From the IMG/VR virus record IMGVR_UViG_3300048999_000012, positions 1-42,210 of that record: a DNA stretch of 42,210 nucleotides, one strand, 5' to 3'. Positions 32,332 to 39,180 of this stretch are shown here, in pieces. Under the pieces are notes generated by a model. It ran no database searches. It was not told the origin of the DNA and was given only the letters and a program-made list of their open reading frames with translations. The DNA is from a virus. Each line of letters opens with the position of its first letter. The stretch's first letter is position 1. The translations under genes were made by a program, and so were the position numbers.

Positions 32332-32571
32332 TCAGGACTTCTTGACGTTGGTCTGCCACCAGTGGGCGATCTCTTCGATCTTGGTGTCGGTGTACTTCTT
32401 TGAGATGTCAGCAACCATGGTTCCAAGAACGATCGCTCCGGCCGTCATCGTCACCGTGTCGGCGAGGTTTTCGGGCTGAGTGTTGTTCTTGATGATCTGG
32501 GTGATGATCTTCGAAGTTCCGGCACCAACAACGAACGAGGTCACGCCTTTGGCGATTTCGAGCTTGGTCAT
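32332..32571 (-). CDS. 79-residue small membrane protein (cassette 1)
   Basis: The product starts MTKLEIAKGVTSFVVGAG and has two hydrophobic segments (SFVVGAGTSKIITQII and ADTVTMTAGAIVLGTMVADI). It resembles cassette genes 3 and 4 in the Gly/Ala-rich helix pattern. ATG 32571 follows AAAGGAA; promoter P1 lies 21-51 bases upstream. Function unknown; a small membrane protein that may act on the host envelope or superinfection is possible. Confidence 0.72.
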   Translation of the reverse strand: MTKLEIAKGVTSFVVGAGTSKIITQIIKNNTQPENLADTVTMTAGAIVLGTMVADISKKYTDTKIEEIAHWWQTNVKKS

Positions 32572-32595
32572 TAGTGTTCCTTTCATAGGGGTCTC

Positions 32596-32622
32596 ATTAT
32601 AGGCCCAGTAAATCCTGCGAGT
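32596..32622 (-). promoter_or_regulatory. Promoter P1 (ACTCGCAG-N13-TATAAT)
   Basis: On the minus strand ACTCGCAG (32622-32615) is followed after 13 bases by TATAAT (32601-32596) and then GAGACCCC. The same pattern occurs at P2-P4 and near 20594. The small membrane gene starts 25 bases further. No TTGACA-type -35 box is visible. Confidence 0.8.
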
Positions 32623-32723
32623 GTTGGGGCGCATGTTCCCGACTTGACGGTCGGCTGTCGTTTTACTTGGCGAGCATCCGGACTAGGCGAGACCCTGATT
32701 CCTTGCTGCCACCCCATCGACTG

Positions 32724-33344
32724 CTACGTGTTGTACTGAAGCCAGACGCCGAACTCCTCGGCGGGGAGCTCCATCGCTTCCTCGATCGTCATGCCGGCGT
32801 ACGGAGGCTTCACCTTGGCGTCGTTCTTCTCCTTGTAGGCCGCCAGGAGTTCTGCCTTGGAGCGGGGCTGCTTCTTGCCCGGCCGGCCGGTCTCCATCAT
32901 CTTGGCGGGCTCGTCCGGGAGCTCGAGGTGCGCCTGCAGGTTCTGCGAAATACCGAGCTCGGACTGCATCTGTTCGACCTTCACCGCCAGGTCGTTGGGC
33001 ATGATCGCCGAGATGAATTCGGCCGACTTCTTGGCGTTGGTGCAGATCTCCATGAACAACTCCGAGTAGGCCTCGCTGGCCATGAACTCGTCGAAGGCGC
33101 CCGCCGGCTTGACGAACTTGCCTTCCGCCGTACGGATCCCGTAGGACAGCCGGAGGATCTTCTCGAACGTGTCGATGATGGCCTGACCGTCTCCGGACTC
33201 GACGATGCGGGTCAGGTAGTCCTGGAAACCCTCGCCTTCACGCAGCTGCATCTTGACGAGGTCAGCGGTCGTGAGGTTGAAGTAGTGCGTCTCCGACGCC
33301 GCGTTGCCGTCCACGTCGGTGAACGCAATGGTCTTCTTCAGCAT
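32724..33344 (-). CDS. Tail assembly chaperone-like protein
   Basis: The 206-residue product begins MLKKTIAFTDVDGNAASETHYFNLTTADLVKMQL, with LTRIVESGDGQAIIDTFEKILRLSYG and YSELFMEICTNAKKSAEFISAIMP, a family I recall as tail assembly chaperones in phages of Gram-positive bacteria. It lies far from the tape measure gene in the membrane block. After the stop, another frame (+1) stays open for 23 residues (WGGSKESGSRLVRMLAK end, stop at 32663), so a frameshift extension is possible. ATG 33344 follows AAGGAG. Confidence 0.7.
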   Translation of the reverse strand: MLKKTIAFTDVDGNAASETHYFNLTTADLVKMQLREGEGFQDYLTRIVESGDGQAIIDTFEKILRLSYGIRTAEGKFVKPAGAFDEFMASEAYSELFMEICTNAKKSAEFISAIMPNDLAVKVEQMQSELGISQNLQAHLELPDEPAKMMETGRPGKKQPRSKAELLAAYKEKNDAKVKPPYAGMTIEEAMELPAEEFGVWLQYNT

Positions 33345-33362
33345 TTGAATTTCTCCTTGTTG

Positions 33363-34136
33363 TTACTGAACGCGGGAATATCCGCGGATGGGCACGACCT
33401 GGTAGTCCATCACCATGCACGGACGGTCGTCATCCGAGAGGACGGTCGAGAACGTGAGCTCGAGCAGCTTGTCCGAGTTCCATCCCATGTCATCTGAAAG
33501 CTTGGTGCGGTCCAGGCCGATCAGATCGTAGAAATCGCTCATCGAGGCGTAGTAGTTGTTCAGGACCATGTAGTTCAGGTCGTTCTGAGCCTTCTTCAAC
33601 GTCTCCATGTCGCTCATGAAATATCGCCCGGTGAAGGGTTCGTAGCAGAGGACCTTCCCACCCCCTGAGACGATGATCTGGTTCTCGCTCACCGGGTTGT
33701 TGCGAACGCGGTCCTGAGCGATGTCATCACGGACGGCGCGCTCCTTGTTCTCCCCGAGCTTCTCGACGACCTTCTCCTTGTACTCCCCGAAGGCCTTCTC
33801 CGACACTGCGTACGCGGCGGCCAGAGCAGCAGCCCGTCGAGTGCCAATCTGGCTCGCAGTGATGATGGAAGCCACAGTCAGCGCACCAACCGCAACAGGA
33901 GGGATGAACTCCTTCCATGACCAAACCACCTTGTCCTTGGTCGTCGCGTAGTACGGCTCGCTGTTCGAATCCCGCTTCATCGTTTCGTACTTGATCAGGT
34001 TGTGAGCCTTGAGCGTGGCCTTGCCCGTCAGAAGCGCAGTTCCGATCGTGCCGGCGACAGCGATGCCCGTCAGGATCTGAGGGGAATGGTCGGTCGTGAA
34101 CTTCTCAGCCTGCTTGGCGATCGCCATCAAAGTCAT
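33363..34136 (-). CDS. Membrane protein B of the duplicated DUF6353-like family
   Basis: The 257-residue protein has two hydrophobic segments (SPQILTGIAVAGTIGTALL, about 19-37; and VAVGALTVASIITAS, about 80-95) and an AAYAVSEKAFGEYKEKVVEK helix matching paralogue A in order and sequence. Its C-terminal region shows FYDLIGLDRTKL like EVYDDLGLDRTPE in A. I chose ATG 34136 with GAGGAG upstream; earlier ATGs lie in shadow. It overlaps the upstream gene by 32 bases. Function unknown. Confidence 0.8.
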   Translation of the reverse strand: MTLMAIAKQAEKFTTDHSPQILTGIAVAGTIGTALLTGKATLKAHNLIKYETMKRDSNSEPYYATTKDKVVWSWKEFIPPVAVGALTVASIITASQIGTRRAAALAAAYAVSEKAFGEYKEKVVEKLGENKERAVRDDIAQDRVRNNPVSENQIIVSGGGKVLCYEPFTGRYFMSDMETLKKAQNDLNYMVLNNYYASMSDFYDLIGLDRTKLSDDMGWNSDKLLELTFSTVLSDDDRPCMVMDYQVVPIRGYSRVQ

Positions 34137-34344
34137 TGCGGTACTCCTCGATTTTGTTGAAGAAATGTTCGTGGTCGGCTTCGTCCTTGCTGAGGGCGAG
34201 CTTGATCTCTTGATCGTCTTGCTTCGCAGGTCGCTTGTCCAAAGTCTCGACGAGGATAACCGCGACGATGACGAACAGAACGAACACAGCAAAGGCGGTT
34301 ACTTCTCGCGTCAACGAGAATGCGGGAGCGGCCTGCAGGATCAT
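34105..34344 (-). CDS. 79-residue membrane protein with charged tail
   Basis: Residues about 14-34 (VTAFAVFVLFVIVAVILVE) form one membrane span. The remainder is charged and helical (KLALSKDEADHEHFFNKIEE). ATG 34344 comes one base after the upstream stop. The 3' end overlaps the DUF6353-like B gene. Topology suggests a small inner-membrane protein with a cytoplasmic coiled coil. Function unknown. Confidence 0.65.
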   Translation of the reverse strand: MILQAAPAFSLTREVTAFAVFVLFVIVAVILVETLDKRPAKQDDQEIKLALSKDEADHEHFFNKIEEYRNDFDGDRQAG

Positions 34345-34345
34345 G

Positions 34346-34468
34346 TCAGCGGCCGCCCTGGCTCAGGTAACGCAGCAGCAGGAACAGCCACCACAGGCCG
34401 CCGGTCAGGACTCCGAGCGTGAAGTCGAACAGGAAATGGATGACGCCGTACTTCTTCTTGTTCTTCAT
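34346..34468 (-). CDS. 40-residue small membrane protein
   Basis: ATG 34468 overlaps the HTH gene stop. The product starts MKNKKKYGVIHFLF and has one hydrophobic segment (LFDFTLGVLTGGLWWLFLLL), ending YLSQGGR. It follows the positive-inside rule. It is too short for most ORF searches, but tight overlap on both sides supports it. Function unknown. Confidence 0.65.
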   Translation of the reverse strand: MKNKKKYGVIHFLFDFTLGVLTGGLWWLFLLLRYLSQGGR

Positions 34469-34797
34469 GATGCCTTCCTTCTGGATCTCAATGTGACCTC
34501 GCACCGCTTGAATACGCGATACACGGTCTTGTGTGTGATACCGAACATCTCGGCGATGTCGTACGGACCGAAGTTGGTGTTCTCGTACACGTCGATGATC
34601 TGCCGTTCCGTCTCGGCACCCATCCAGACGTTCCCACCTCTACCAGAACCCGGCCTCAGTGTGTTGGGGTGTTTCCTCTTCAGCTCCTTTTTGGTCAAGA
34701 ATAGGTCGCTCCAGATTTCGGGGCGAGGATTTCCGTCGTTGCAGACAGACCAGTCGAGTCCGATGGGTCGACCGTGGTTGTCATAGCGAAGCGTCAC
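34465..34797 (-). CDS. HTH DNA-binding protein
   Basis: The 110-residue protein has a C-terminal helix-turn-helix (about 74-101: GPYDIAEMFGITHKTVYRVFKR) and an N-terminal region with LTKKELKRKHPNTLRPG. It could regulate the surrounding cassettes. GTG 34797 lies behind a GAGACCCC sequence that also occurs downstream of the -10 box in promoters P1, P2 and P4, but no TATAAT is present here. It lies after terminator T2, so expression may rely on read-through. The target is unknown. Confidence 0.75.
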   Translation of the reverse strand: MTLRYDNHGRPIGLDWSVCNDGNPRPEIWSDLFLTKKELKRKHPNTLRPGSGRGGNVWMGAETERQIIDVYENTNFGPYDIAEMFGITHKTVYRVFKRCEVTLRSRRKAS

Positions 34798-34820
34798 AGG
34801 GGTCTCTTTCTCGGAAAATG

Positions 34821-34850
34821 AAAAACCTAAAACCCTTGTGGGGTTCTAGG
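34821..34850 (-). terminator. Rho-independent terminator T2
   Basis: A 10-bp stem (CCTAGAACCC and GGGTTTTAGG, one G-T pair) with a 5-base loop is followed by T5 on the minus strand. It ends the cassette of gene 34859-35032. Confidence 0.85.
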
Positions 34851-34858
34851 TGGTGAGG

Positions 34859-35032
34859 TCAGTTCTCTTCAGTCTGGACGGTCTTGGCTTTGCGGGCCTG
34901 AATCTTCCGGTAGATGTACCGGCCTGCGACGAAGGTCACGTAGGGCGCCGCCGCAACAGCAACTGCTTTGGCGATGTCCTTCGCGAACTCCGACGAGGTG
35001 TACTCTTCGGTGGATTCGATTTCGTTTTCCAT
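34859..35032 (-). CDS. 57-residue small membrane protein (cassette 2)
   Basis: The product starts MENEIESTEEYTSSEFAKDI and has a hydrophobic helix (AKAVAVAAAPYVTFVAGRYI) before a basic tail (YRKIQARKAKTVQTEEN). An ATG further upstream (35095) exists, but its codons cover the promoter; ATG 35032 follows AAAGGAA. Its own promoter P2 and terminator T2 bracket it. Function unknown. Confidence 0.72.
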   Translation of the reverse strand: MENEIESTEEYTSSEFAKDIAKAVAVAAAPYVTFVAGRYIYRKIQARKAKTVQTEEN

Positions 35033-35063
35033 GATGTTCCTTTCAGAATTGGATAGGGGTCTC

Positions 35064-35090
35064 ACTATAAGCCCTGTAATTCTTGCGAGG
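35064..35090 (-). promoter_or_regulatory. Promoter P2 (CCTCGCAA-N13-TATAGT)
   Basis: On the minus strand CCTCGCAA and TATAGT are separated by 13 bases, followed by GAGACCCC. It differs from P1 at few positions and lies 32-58 bases upstream of the cassette-2 gene. Confidence 0.75.
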
Positions 35091-35101
35091 TCCACGAAAG
35101 G

Positions 35102-35134
35102 AAAACCTAAAGCCCGTGTTAGGGGCTCGAGGTT
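35102..35134 (-). terminator. Rho-independent terminator T3
   Basis: A stem of AACCTCGAGCCC and GGGCTTTAGGTT with one mismatch, loop CTAACAC, and TT after the arm terminates the cassette-3 gene (35139-35363). Sequence is similar to T4 and T2. Confidence 0.75.
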
Positions 35135-35138
35135 TGGG

Positions 35139-35363
35139 TCATACTTTGGCTTTCACGATGGCGACGGTTACTTGGCGTACCGTGTCGAGGACGACGTAGC
35201 CTCCGACAAGCGCACCGATAGCGATCACCGCGTCCTTACCCGTCTCACGAACTACTTTTACGTAGTCGATCGGCGGGGTCGGGGGGATCTCTTCGGCCTT
35301 CTTGTCTGGCTTCGGGGTCTTCACGAGTTTGGTCTGCGTTTGTACAGAGAGTCGGTTGAACAT
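35139..35363 (-). CDS. 74-residue small membrane protein (cassette 3)
   Basis: The product begins MFNRLSVQTQTKLVKTPKPDKKAEEIPP and has a C-terminal hydrophobic helix (DAVIAIGALVGGYVVLDTV) with a short basic tail. The N-terminus MFN(R/A)(L/K) is shared with cassette 4. ATG 35363 follows AAAGGAA. Own promoter P3 and terminator T3 bracket it. Function unknown. Confidence 0.72.
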   Translation of the reverse strand: MFNRLSVQTQTKLVKTPKPDKKAEEIPPTPPIDYVKVVRETGKDAVIAIGALVGGYVVLDTVRQVTVAIVKAKV

Positions 35364-35386
35364 GAAATTTCCTTTCGTAGGGTCTC

Positions 35387-35413
35387 ATTATAGCCCAAGT
35401 GATTTGTGCGAAT
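35387..35413 (-). promoter_or_regulatory. Promoter P3 (ATTCGCAC-N13-TATAAT)
   Basis: On the minus strand ATTCGCAC is followed after 13 bases by TATAAT and GAGACCCT. It is the least similar copy in the upstream block, but spacing and downstream bases are conserved. Confidence 0.72.
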
Positions 35414-35468
35414 TTCCTCCCCGGGCAATTTTCAGGATCCAAAAAATAAAGCCCTTGTAGGCGAGACG

Positions 35469-35499
35469 AAAACCTAAAGCCCGTGTTAGGGGCCCTAGG
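35469..35499 (-). terminator. Rho-independent terminator T4
   Basis: A 10-bp stem (CCTAGGGCCC and GGGCTTTAGG, with two G-T pairs) with loop CTAACAC is followed by TTTT on the minus strand. It ends cassette 4. Next to it (35440-35462) lies a partial GCC...GGGC copy followed by a T-rich run, probably a decayed duplicate. Confidence 0.85.
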
Positions 35500-35526
35500 C
35501 TTTCAGTCTCCTGTGGGGGTTACAGG

Positions 35527-35811
35527 TCAACGGGATTTCAGGATGAATCCCTTGGCGACAGAGGTGATCACGCTCGACTTTTCGGCGAGGACGATCGTCA
35601 GGATACCGGCGAGGTTGCCACCGACGATCGCCAGCGTGTCAGCGCTGACCCGGCTCTTGGAATTGTCTTCCTTGAGCGAGTACAGCTTGACGAGCTGGTC
35701 AACCATCTTGGCGTAGTCGATAGTACCCCGATCGGTCGTCGACATCGCTTCGAGCAGCGCGTCGATTTCCTTCTGAAGTCCAAGGTCTTCACGCTTCTTG
35801 GCGTTGAACAT
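35527..35811 (-). CDS. 94-residue small membrane protein (cassette 4)
   Basis: The product begins MFNAKKREDLGLQKEIDALLEAM and has a hydrophobic segment (LAIVGGNLAGILTIVLAEK). ATG 35811 follows AAAGGAG; promoter P4 lies just upstream. It shares N-terminal residues and the Gly-rich helix pattern with cassette 3. Function unknown. Confidence 0.72.
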   Translation of the reverse strand: MFNAKKREDLGLQKEIDALLEAMSTTDRGTIDYAKMVDQLVKLYSLKEDNSKSRVSADTLAIVGGNLAGILTIVLAEKSSVITSVAKGFILKSR

Positions 35812-35835
35812 GGTTCTCCTTTAATAGGGGGTCTC

Positions 35836-35862
35836 ATTATAGGAGATGTATTCCCCGCGAGT
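35836..35862 (-). promoter_or_regulatory. Promoter P4 (ACTCGCGG-N13-TATAAT)
   Basis: On the minus strand ACTCGCGG is followed after 13 bases by TATAAT and GAGACCCC. It overlaps the last base of the holin gene stop codon. It lies 25-51 bases upstream of cassette 4. Confidence 0.75.
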
Positions 35863-36242
35863 CACTCCGAGGACGTCGTCGGTACAACCTTCAAGACGAT
35901 GGCGTCCTTCTTGCCCAGGTCCTCCGGCGGAGTGGTGATCTCCAGCTGATGGATCAGTCGAGTGTCTTGGTTGTCCACGTGCAGGGCGCCGTCGAACTTG
36001 GTGTCGCTGTTGTTGTAGTTCTTGGTCGCGACATTGAGCAGGAGCCCCAGGAACGTGTCCAGGAGCGTGACTGTGCCGGCAACCTCGGTCGGCTTGGGAA
36101 GATCCCAGAGGGCGGCCAGACCGAGATATAGCGCGGCGAGCGCCGGAAGGAAGACCAGTGCGATCCACTTCAGGACGTTGTACTGCTCGTTGGTGAGGAT
36201 CGACTGCTTGACCGGCTCAGCCGGTGCGGTGGAGCTAGACAT
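35862..36242 (-). CDS. Holin (Dp-1 type)
   Basis: The 126-residue product has SILTNEQYNVLKWIALVFLPALAALYLGLAALWDLPKPTEVAGT as core, with two membrane segments and a conserved TEVAGTVTLLDTFLG turn; this matches the Dp-1 holin family (PF16938, from memory). Holins form lesions that let the endolysin reach the wall. ATG 36242 follows AAGGAG. It is the last gene of the tail/lysis unit, with a soluble C-terminal part (about 75-126) longer than usual. Confidence 0.85.
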   Translation of the reverse strand: MSSSTAPAEPVKQSILTNEQYNVLKWIALVFLPALAALYLGLAALWDLPKPTEVAGTVTLLDTFLGLLLNVATKNYNNSDTKFDGALHVDNQDTRLIHQLEITTPPEDLGKKDAIVLKVVPTTSSE

Positions 36243-36567
36243 GCTCGAGTTTCTCCTTCTGCTTGAAGTTGTAGTACACCAAGGTGGCGGTCAAATATAG
36301 CGACGTCAGAGAGACGAGACCGAGGAATACCACATTGATGACCATGATTTTGTACAGATCCGCGGTGAAGTCCCAGAACTGCGCATAGGCAGTAATATCG
36401 ATCACCAAGGCAATCGACAAGGACTGAAGCAACACGGCCCGGCCAAGGTGAGACTTGTACCAGGGTGAAAACAAACCGTAAAGCAGCGGGAACGTGGTCA
36501 CGGATACCGCTGCGATCGCAAGGAAAATGCGACTCACTTGCATCACGGTCTGAACATCGTGAGGCAT
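36235..36567 (-). CDS. Four-helix membrane protein, second holin candidate
   Basis: The 110-residue protein contains about four hydrophobic segments (about 8-30, 40-61, 65-75, 80-100) and a basic C-terminal tail (NFKQKEKLEHV). The location directly before the Dp-1 holin suggests a holin, antiholin or accessory lysis protein. ATG 36567 follows GGAGAGGGGG. No family is recognised. Confidence 0.65.
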   Translation of the reverse strand: MPHDVQTVMQVSRIFLAIAAVSVTTFPLLYGLFSPWYKSHLGRAVLLQSLSIALVIDITAYAQFWDFTADLYKIMVINVVFLGLVSLTSLYLTATLVYYNFKQKEKLEHV

Positions 36568-36568
36568 T

Positions 36569-36760
36569 TTACCCCCTCTCCATAATCACCTGCAGTTGTT
36601 CTGCGAAGTGATTTCGCTCTCGAATAGTCCTAAGAGCCCCCGAGATTTGGTGTACCTCGTCATCTCTTTCGCGTACCTCGCGCAACGACTTTGTTGCGTC
36701 CAATATCGCTTGCTGAGAATCTTTGGCTTTCTGCTTGTCGCGCCTAGGGAAGAAACGCAT
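36569..36760 (-). CDS. 63-residue helical protein of lysis block
   Basis: The product starts MRFFPRRDKQKAKDSQQ and forms a charged helix (ATKSLREVRERDDEVHQISGALRTIRERNHF). I recall similar proteins between tail and holin genes in actinophages. ATG 36760 lies next to the spanin-like stop. It has no membrane segment. Role unknown. Confidence 0.65.
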   Translation of the reverse strand: MRFFPRRDKQKAKDSQQAILDATKSLREVRERDDEVHQISGALRTIRERNHFAEQLQVIMERG

Positions 36761-36761
36761 T

Positions 36762-37037
36762 TCATGAATCTCCCGACTTGATCATTTCACTGCTGGTATG
36801 AACGGCCTCAAGAAACTTGGCACTCGTCTTGGCGACCTCCAGCAATTCACTTGTTTGGGCTTGCAACGCAGATCGAGCAGTGCGTTCCACCTCGTAGGCA
36901 GCTTGCCACCGCTCGGCTTCTTTCACCTTTTCCAGATATGTTCTACGAGGAACAAGCCAACCTGTGAGCACCATCAAGACAGCACCCAGCAGGAGGCCTG
37001 CTGGAGTCAGCCCGATGATAGAAATGCCGTCAATCAT
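36762..37037 (-). CDS. Spanin-like membrane protein with coiled coil
   Basis: The 91-residue product has an N-terminal membrane span (IIGLTPAGLLLGAVLMVLTGWLV) followed by a long charged coiled coil (KVKEAERWQAAYEVERT...), a layout of inner-membrane spanins or stator-like lysis proteins. ATG 37037 follows GGGAAAGG. Spanins normally serve Gram-negative hosts, so in a Gram-positive phage the role is uncertain; it may be a minor holin-associated protein. Confidence 0.6.
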   Translation of the reverse strand: MIDGISIIGLTPAGLLLGAVLMVLTGWLVPRRTYLEKVKEAERWQAAYEVERTARSALQAQTSELLEVAKTSAKFLEAVHTSSEMIKSGDS

Positions 37038-37049
37038 AGGGCCTTTCCC

Positions 37050-37748
37050 TTAGTCGTAGAGGATTTTCCAGACACCATTCTGCTTGACCCAAGCTCGAGC
37101 CATCTTCCAGGTGCCATTGTCGTTCACGTAAGGTACTGCGCGTTTCCAAACCCCACCAACGTTGACTCTTGCGCCGGCAATCAGAACCACTTCGGTTCGA
37201 TCGGAGAACAAGCTCCATCCATACGCATTTCGAGCTTGAGCCCAGTAGTAATACGTACCGCCAGGCGTCAGGTCGATATCGTGGAGTATTGTGGATAGTC
37301 CAGTAGACATGGTGGTACTAGGACCCCATGGGCTGGTTCCACGCAAGAATCGGTACTCCAAGATCGGCGAGTCACCGTTCCAAGTTGGTGCAATGAACAA
37401 GTTCACGTTGGTTTGAGACTTCAACACAACAAACGGACCCGATGGTGGATCAGGAACGTCTCGCGTCCTTACCATCGTGCGGGCCGACAGATCGCTCCAT
37501 CCGTAGGCGTTCCGCTGACGGTTCCAGAAATAGTAGTTCGTCCCCGGATCGAGGCCGGCCACAAATCCAGAACCGTCAGCAGCGAGATCCCCAACTTGAT
37601 CGGGGGTGTTCGGACTCTTACCCCACCCGAGCTGCCATTGGAGAATCGTGGCGCCACCTGTGCTGTTGGCTTTCGCCTTCCCAGCGACTCGAACGTTGGT
37701 GTACGAGGATATGACCCACGGGTTCGGGGCAGTAGGTGCGGTAGGCAT
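37050..37748 (-). CDS. Minor tail protein with fibronectin type III-like domains
   Basis: The 232-residue product has two FN3-like repeats: WQLGWG..PNTPDQVGD...TNYYFWNRQRNAYGWS and NLFIAPTWNGDSPILEYRF...YYYWAQARNAYGWS. The second half ends with VGGVWKRAVPYVNDNGTWK and WVKQNGVWK, repeats typical of C-terminal tail fibre modules. It is a surface-exposed tail protein, possibly binding the host surface. ATG 37748 follows AGGAG. Confidence 0.83.
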   Translation of the reverse strand: MPTAPTAPNPWVISSYTNVRVAGKAKANSTGGATILQWQLGWGKSPNTPDQVGDLAADGSGFVAGLDPGTNYYFWNRQRNAYGWSDLSARTMVRTRDVPDPPSGPFVVLKSQTNVNLFIAPTWNGDSPILEYRFLRGTSPWGPSTTMSTGLSTILHDIDLTPGGTYYYWAQARNAYGWSLFSDRTEVVLIAGARVNVGGVWKRAVPYVNDNGTWKMARAWVKQNGVWKILYD

Positions 37749-37756
37749 GTCTACTC

Positions 37757-37993
37757 CTAGACGATCTTGAAGTAGACGTCGCCGTCGTTACCTCGGACCG
37801 GATCGGTGGTACCAGAGGTGATACCGCTGGCCTGCCGATATGCCTCCTTACCAACCGGAAGGAGGAACTTGACCTGAGCGATGAAGTCTCGGCAGCGGTT
37901 GAGCTCCCGACTACCCCAGCGAACACGGCCTTCTTCACCCGAGTCGGGCACAAGCGGATAACCCGCGGTGGTGGCGTCGTCTCCAACAGCCAT
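37757..37993 (-). CDS. 78-residue small tail protein
   Basis: The product starts MAVGDDATTAGYPLVPDSGEEGRVRWG and has a central ELNRCRDFIAQVKFLLPVG helix. It sits between the Gp37-like and FN3 genes in the tail block and resembles small minor tail proteins of Gram-positive phages. ATG 37993 follows AAGGAGGA. Function not known. Confidence 0.65.
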   Translation of the reverse strand: MAVGDDATTAGYPLVPDSGEEGRVRWGSRELNRCRDFIAQVKFLLPVGKEAYRQASGITSGTTDPVRGNDGDVYFKIV

Positions 37994-38004
37994 AGCGTTC
38001 CTCC

Positions 38005-39180
38005 TTAAGGTTTATCAGCCCAAGTCGTTGCGTCATCGTCGTAGTCGATCCATTCGGTAGTACCTTCGGCCAACCACGAACCAGGCGTAACAAGCTGCTT
38101 GACAGTCAGAGTTGGGTAAGAACGCTCGCCACCGTCATCGTTCACGAATATCTGCTCCGTGACCCGCATGTTGCTAGCGATACCATCCTTACCATGCAGC
38201 TCAACAAGATCGCCGAGCTGGTAGTCAGTTCCGTACTTGTACTGGGTGGATTGCGTAACTTCTCCGTCGAAACCTTGGAAGCTACGTACCTTTGCCAGTT
38301 CCTCTCGGCCCTTCTGCTGCATCAGAGCAGTGACTACGGCCGGAGCAGTGCCTACGTCGATATCGTCCATCTTGACGACCAAGACCTGCCTCTCGAAGCC
38401 CGTGAGGTTAGGATCGACGTCGGTCGCCACAACAACCTCGAAACCCAGGTTCGAATATACGTACGCCATGTTCTTGACGCCCGAGATCGACTTAAGCTCC
38501 GTAGTACTTCTGAGATTCTCAAGGTCGGGACTGAATATGACCGATGGGTAGACGGTCTGTGCCGAGGTTCGGTCTACGCCAGAGTAAATATCGAACACCA
38601 ACTGCGAGTTATCGAAGTTCCGGAGCAACCGAAACCCGAGGTCGTATGGTTCGCAAATACCCTTGATTACGTTGTAGACGGTGTCTGGCTCGATCTCGAC
38701 AGTGACGTCGTCACCGGGCTCAGGGATGTTGTCGGCAGGAAGAAGAGCAACACTCGCCATGAAGGGAATGATGTCATGCGTATCCAAGATACCTGTAACA
38801 CAAATATCGTGGAACACCTTCCGTGCAACATCACCAGGCTTGTCGGTGATAGTCCACTTCGGGTTCGTAGTGAGATCGTCCTTGACATTGAACGCCACTC
38901 GGTCATCGAGAATGATCTCGATGGAGGGTCCCGAGATTTCGAGAAGGGCTGCGCCTTCCTCGTCGATCTTGTCTTGAACGGTCTCGATCTTCATGACCCG
39001 ATATGACTCATTGAGTGCCAGCCATCGGCCGGCCTTGTAACGCTGTCGATTCTCCAAAGTGGACTGAACCACCAATTGGAAATCACCGGCTTCTTGGTAC
39101 CTTTCGGTCCAAATAAGCGACTTGTAACGGTCTACTACAGTTTCCCGGCGGAGGAGACCGTCGAGCAGATATAGATCCAT
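38005..39180 (-). CDS. Siphovirus ReqiPepy6 Gp37-like tail protein
   Basis: The 391-residue protein begins MDLYLLDGLLRRETVVDRYKSLIWTERYQEAGDFQLVV, the start of the Gp37-like family (Gp37_Gp68, as recalled), with ISGPSIEIILDDRVAF and KYGTDYQLGDLVELHG near the C-terminus. It is a baseplate hub or tail tip protein that connects Dit to fibres. ATG 39180 lies just within the Dit stop (TAATG) and follows GGAGG. Confidence 0.85.
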   Translation of the reverse strand: MDLYLLDGLLRRETVVDRYKSLIWTERYQEAGDFQLVVQSTLENRQRYKAGRWLALNESYRVMKIETVQDKIDEEGAALLEISGPSIEIILDDRVAFNVKDDLTTNPKWTITDKPGDVARKVFHDICVTGILDTHDIIPFMASVALLPADNIPEPGDDVTVEIEPDTVYNVIKGICEPYDLGFRLLRNFDNSQLVFDIYSGVDRTSAQTVYPSVIFSPDLENLRSTTELKSISGVKNMAYVYSNLGFEVVVATDVDPNLTGFERQVLVVKMDDIDVGTAPAVVTALMQQKGREELAKVRSFQGFDGEVTQSTQYKYGTDYQLGDLVELHGKDGIASNMRVTEQIFVNDDGGERSYPTLTVKQLVTPGSWLAEGTTEWIDYDDDATTWADKP

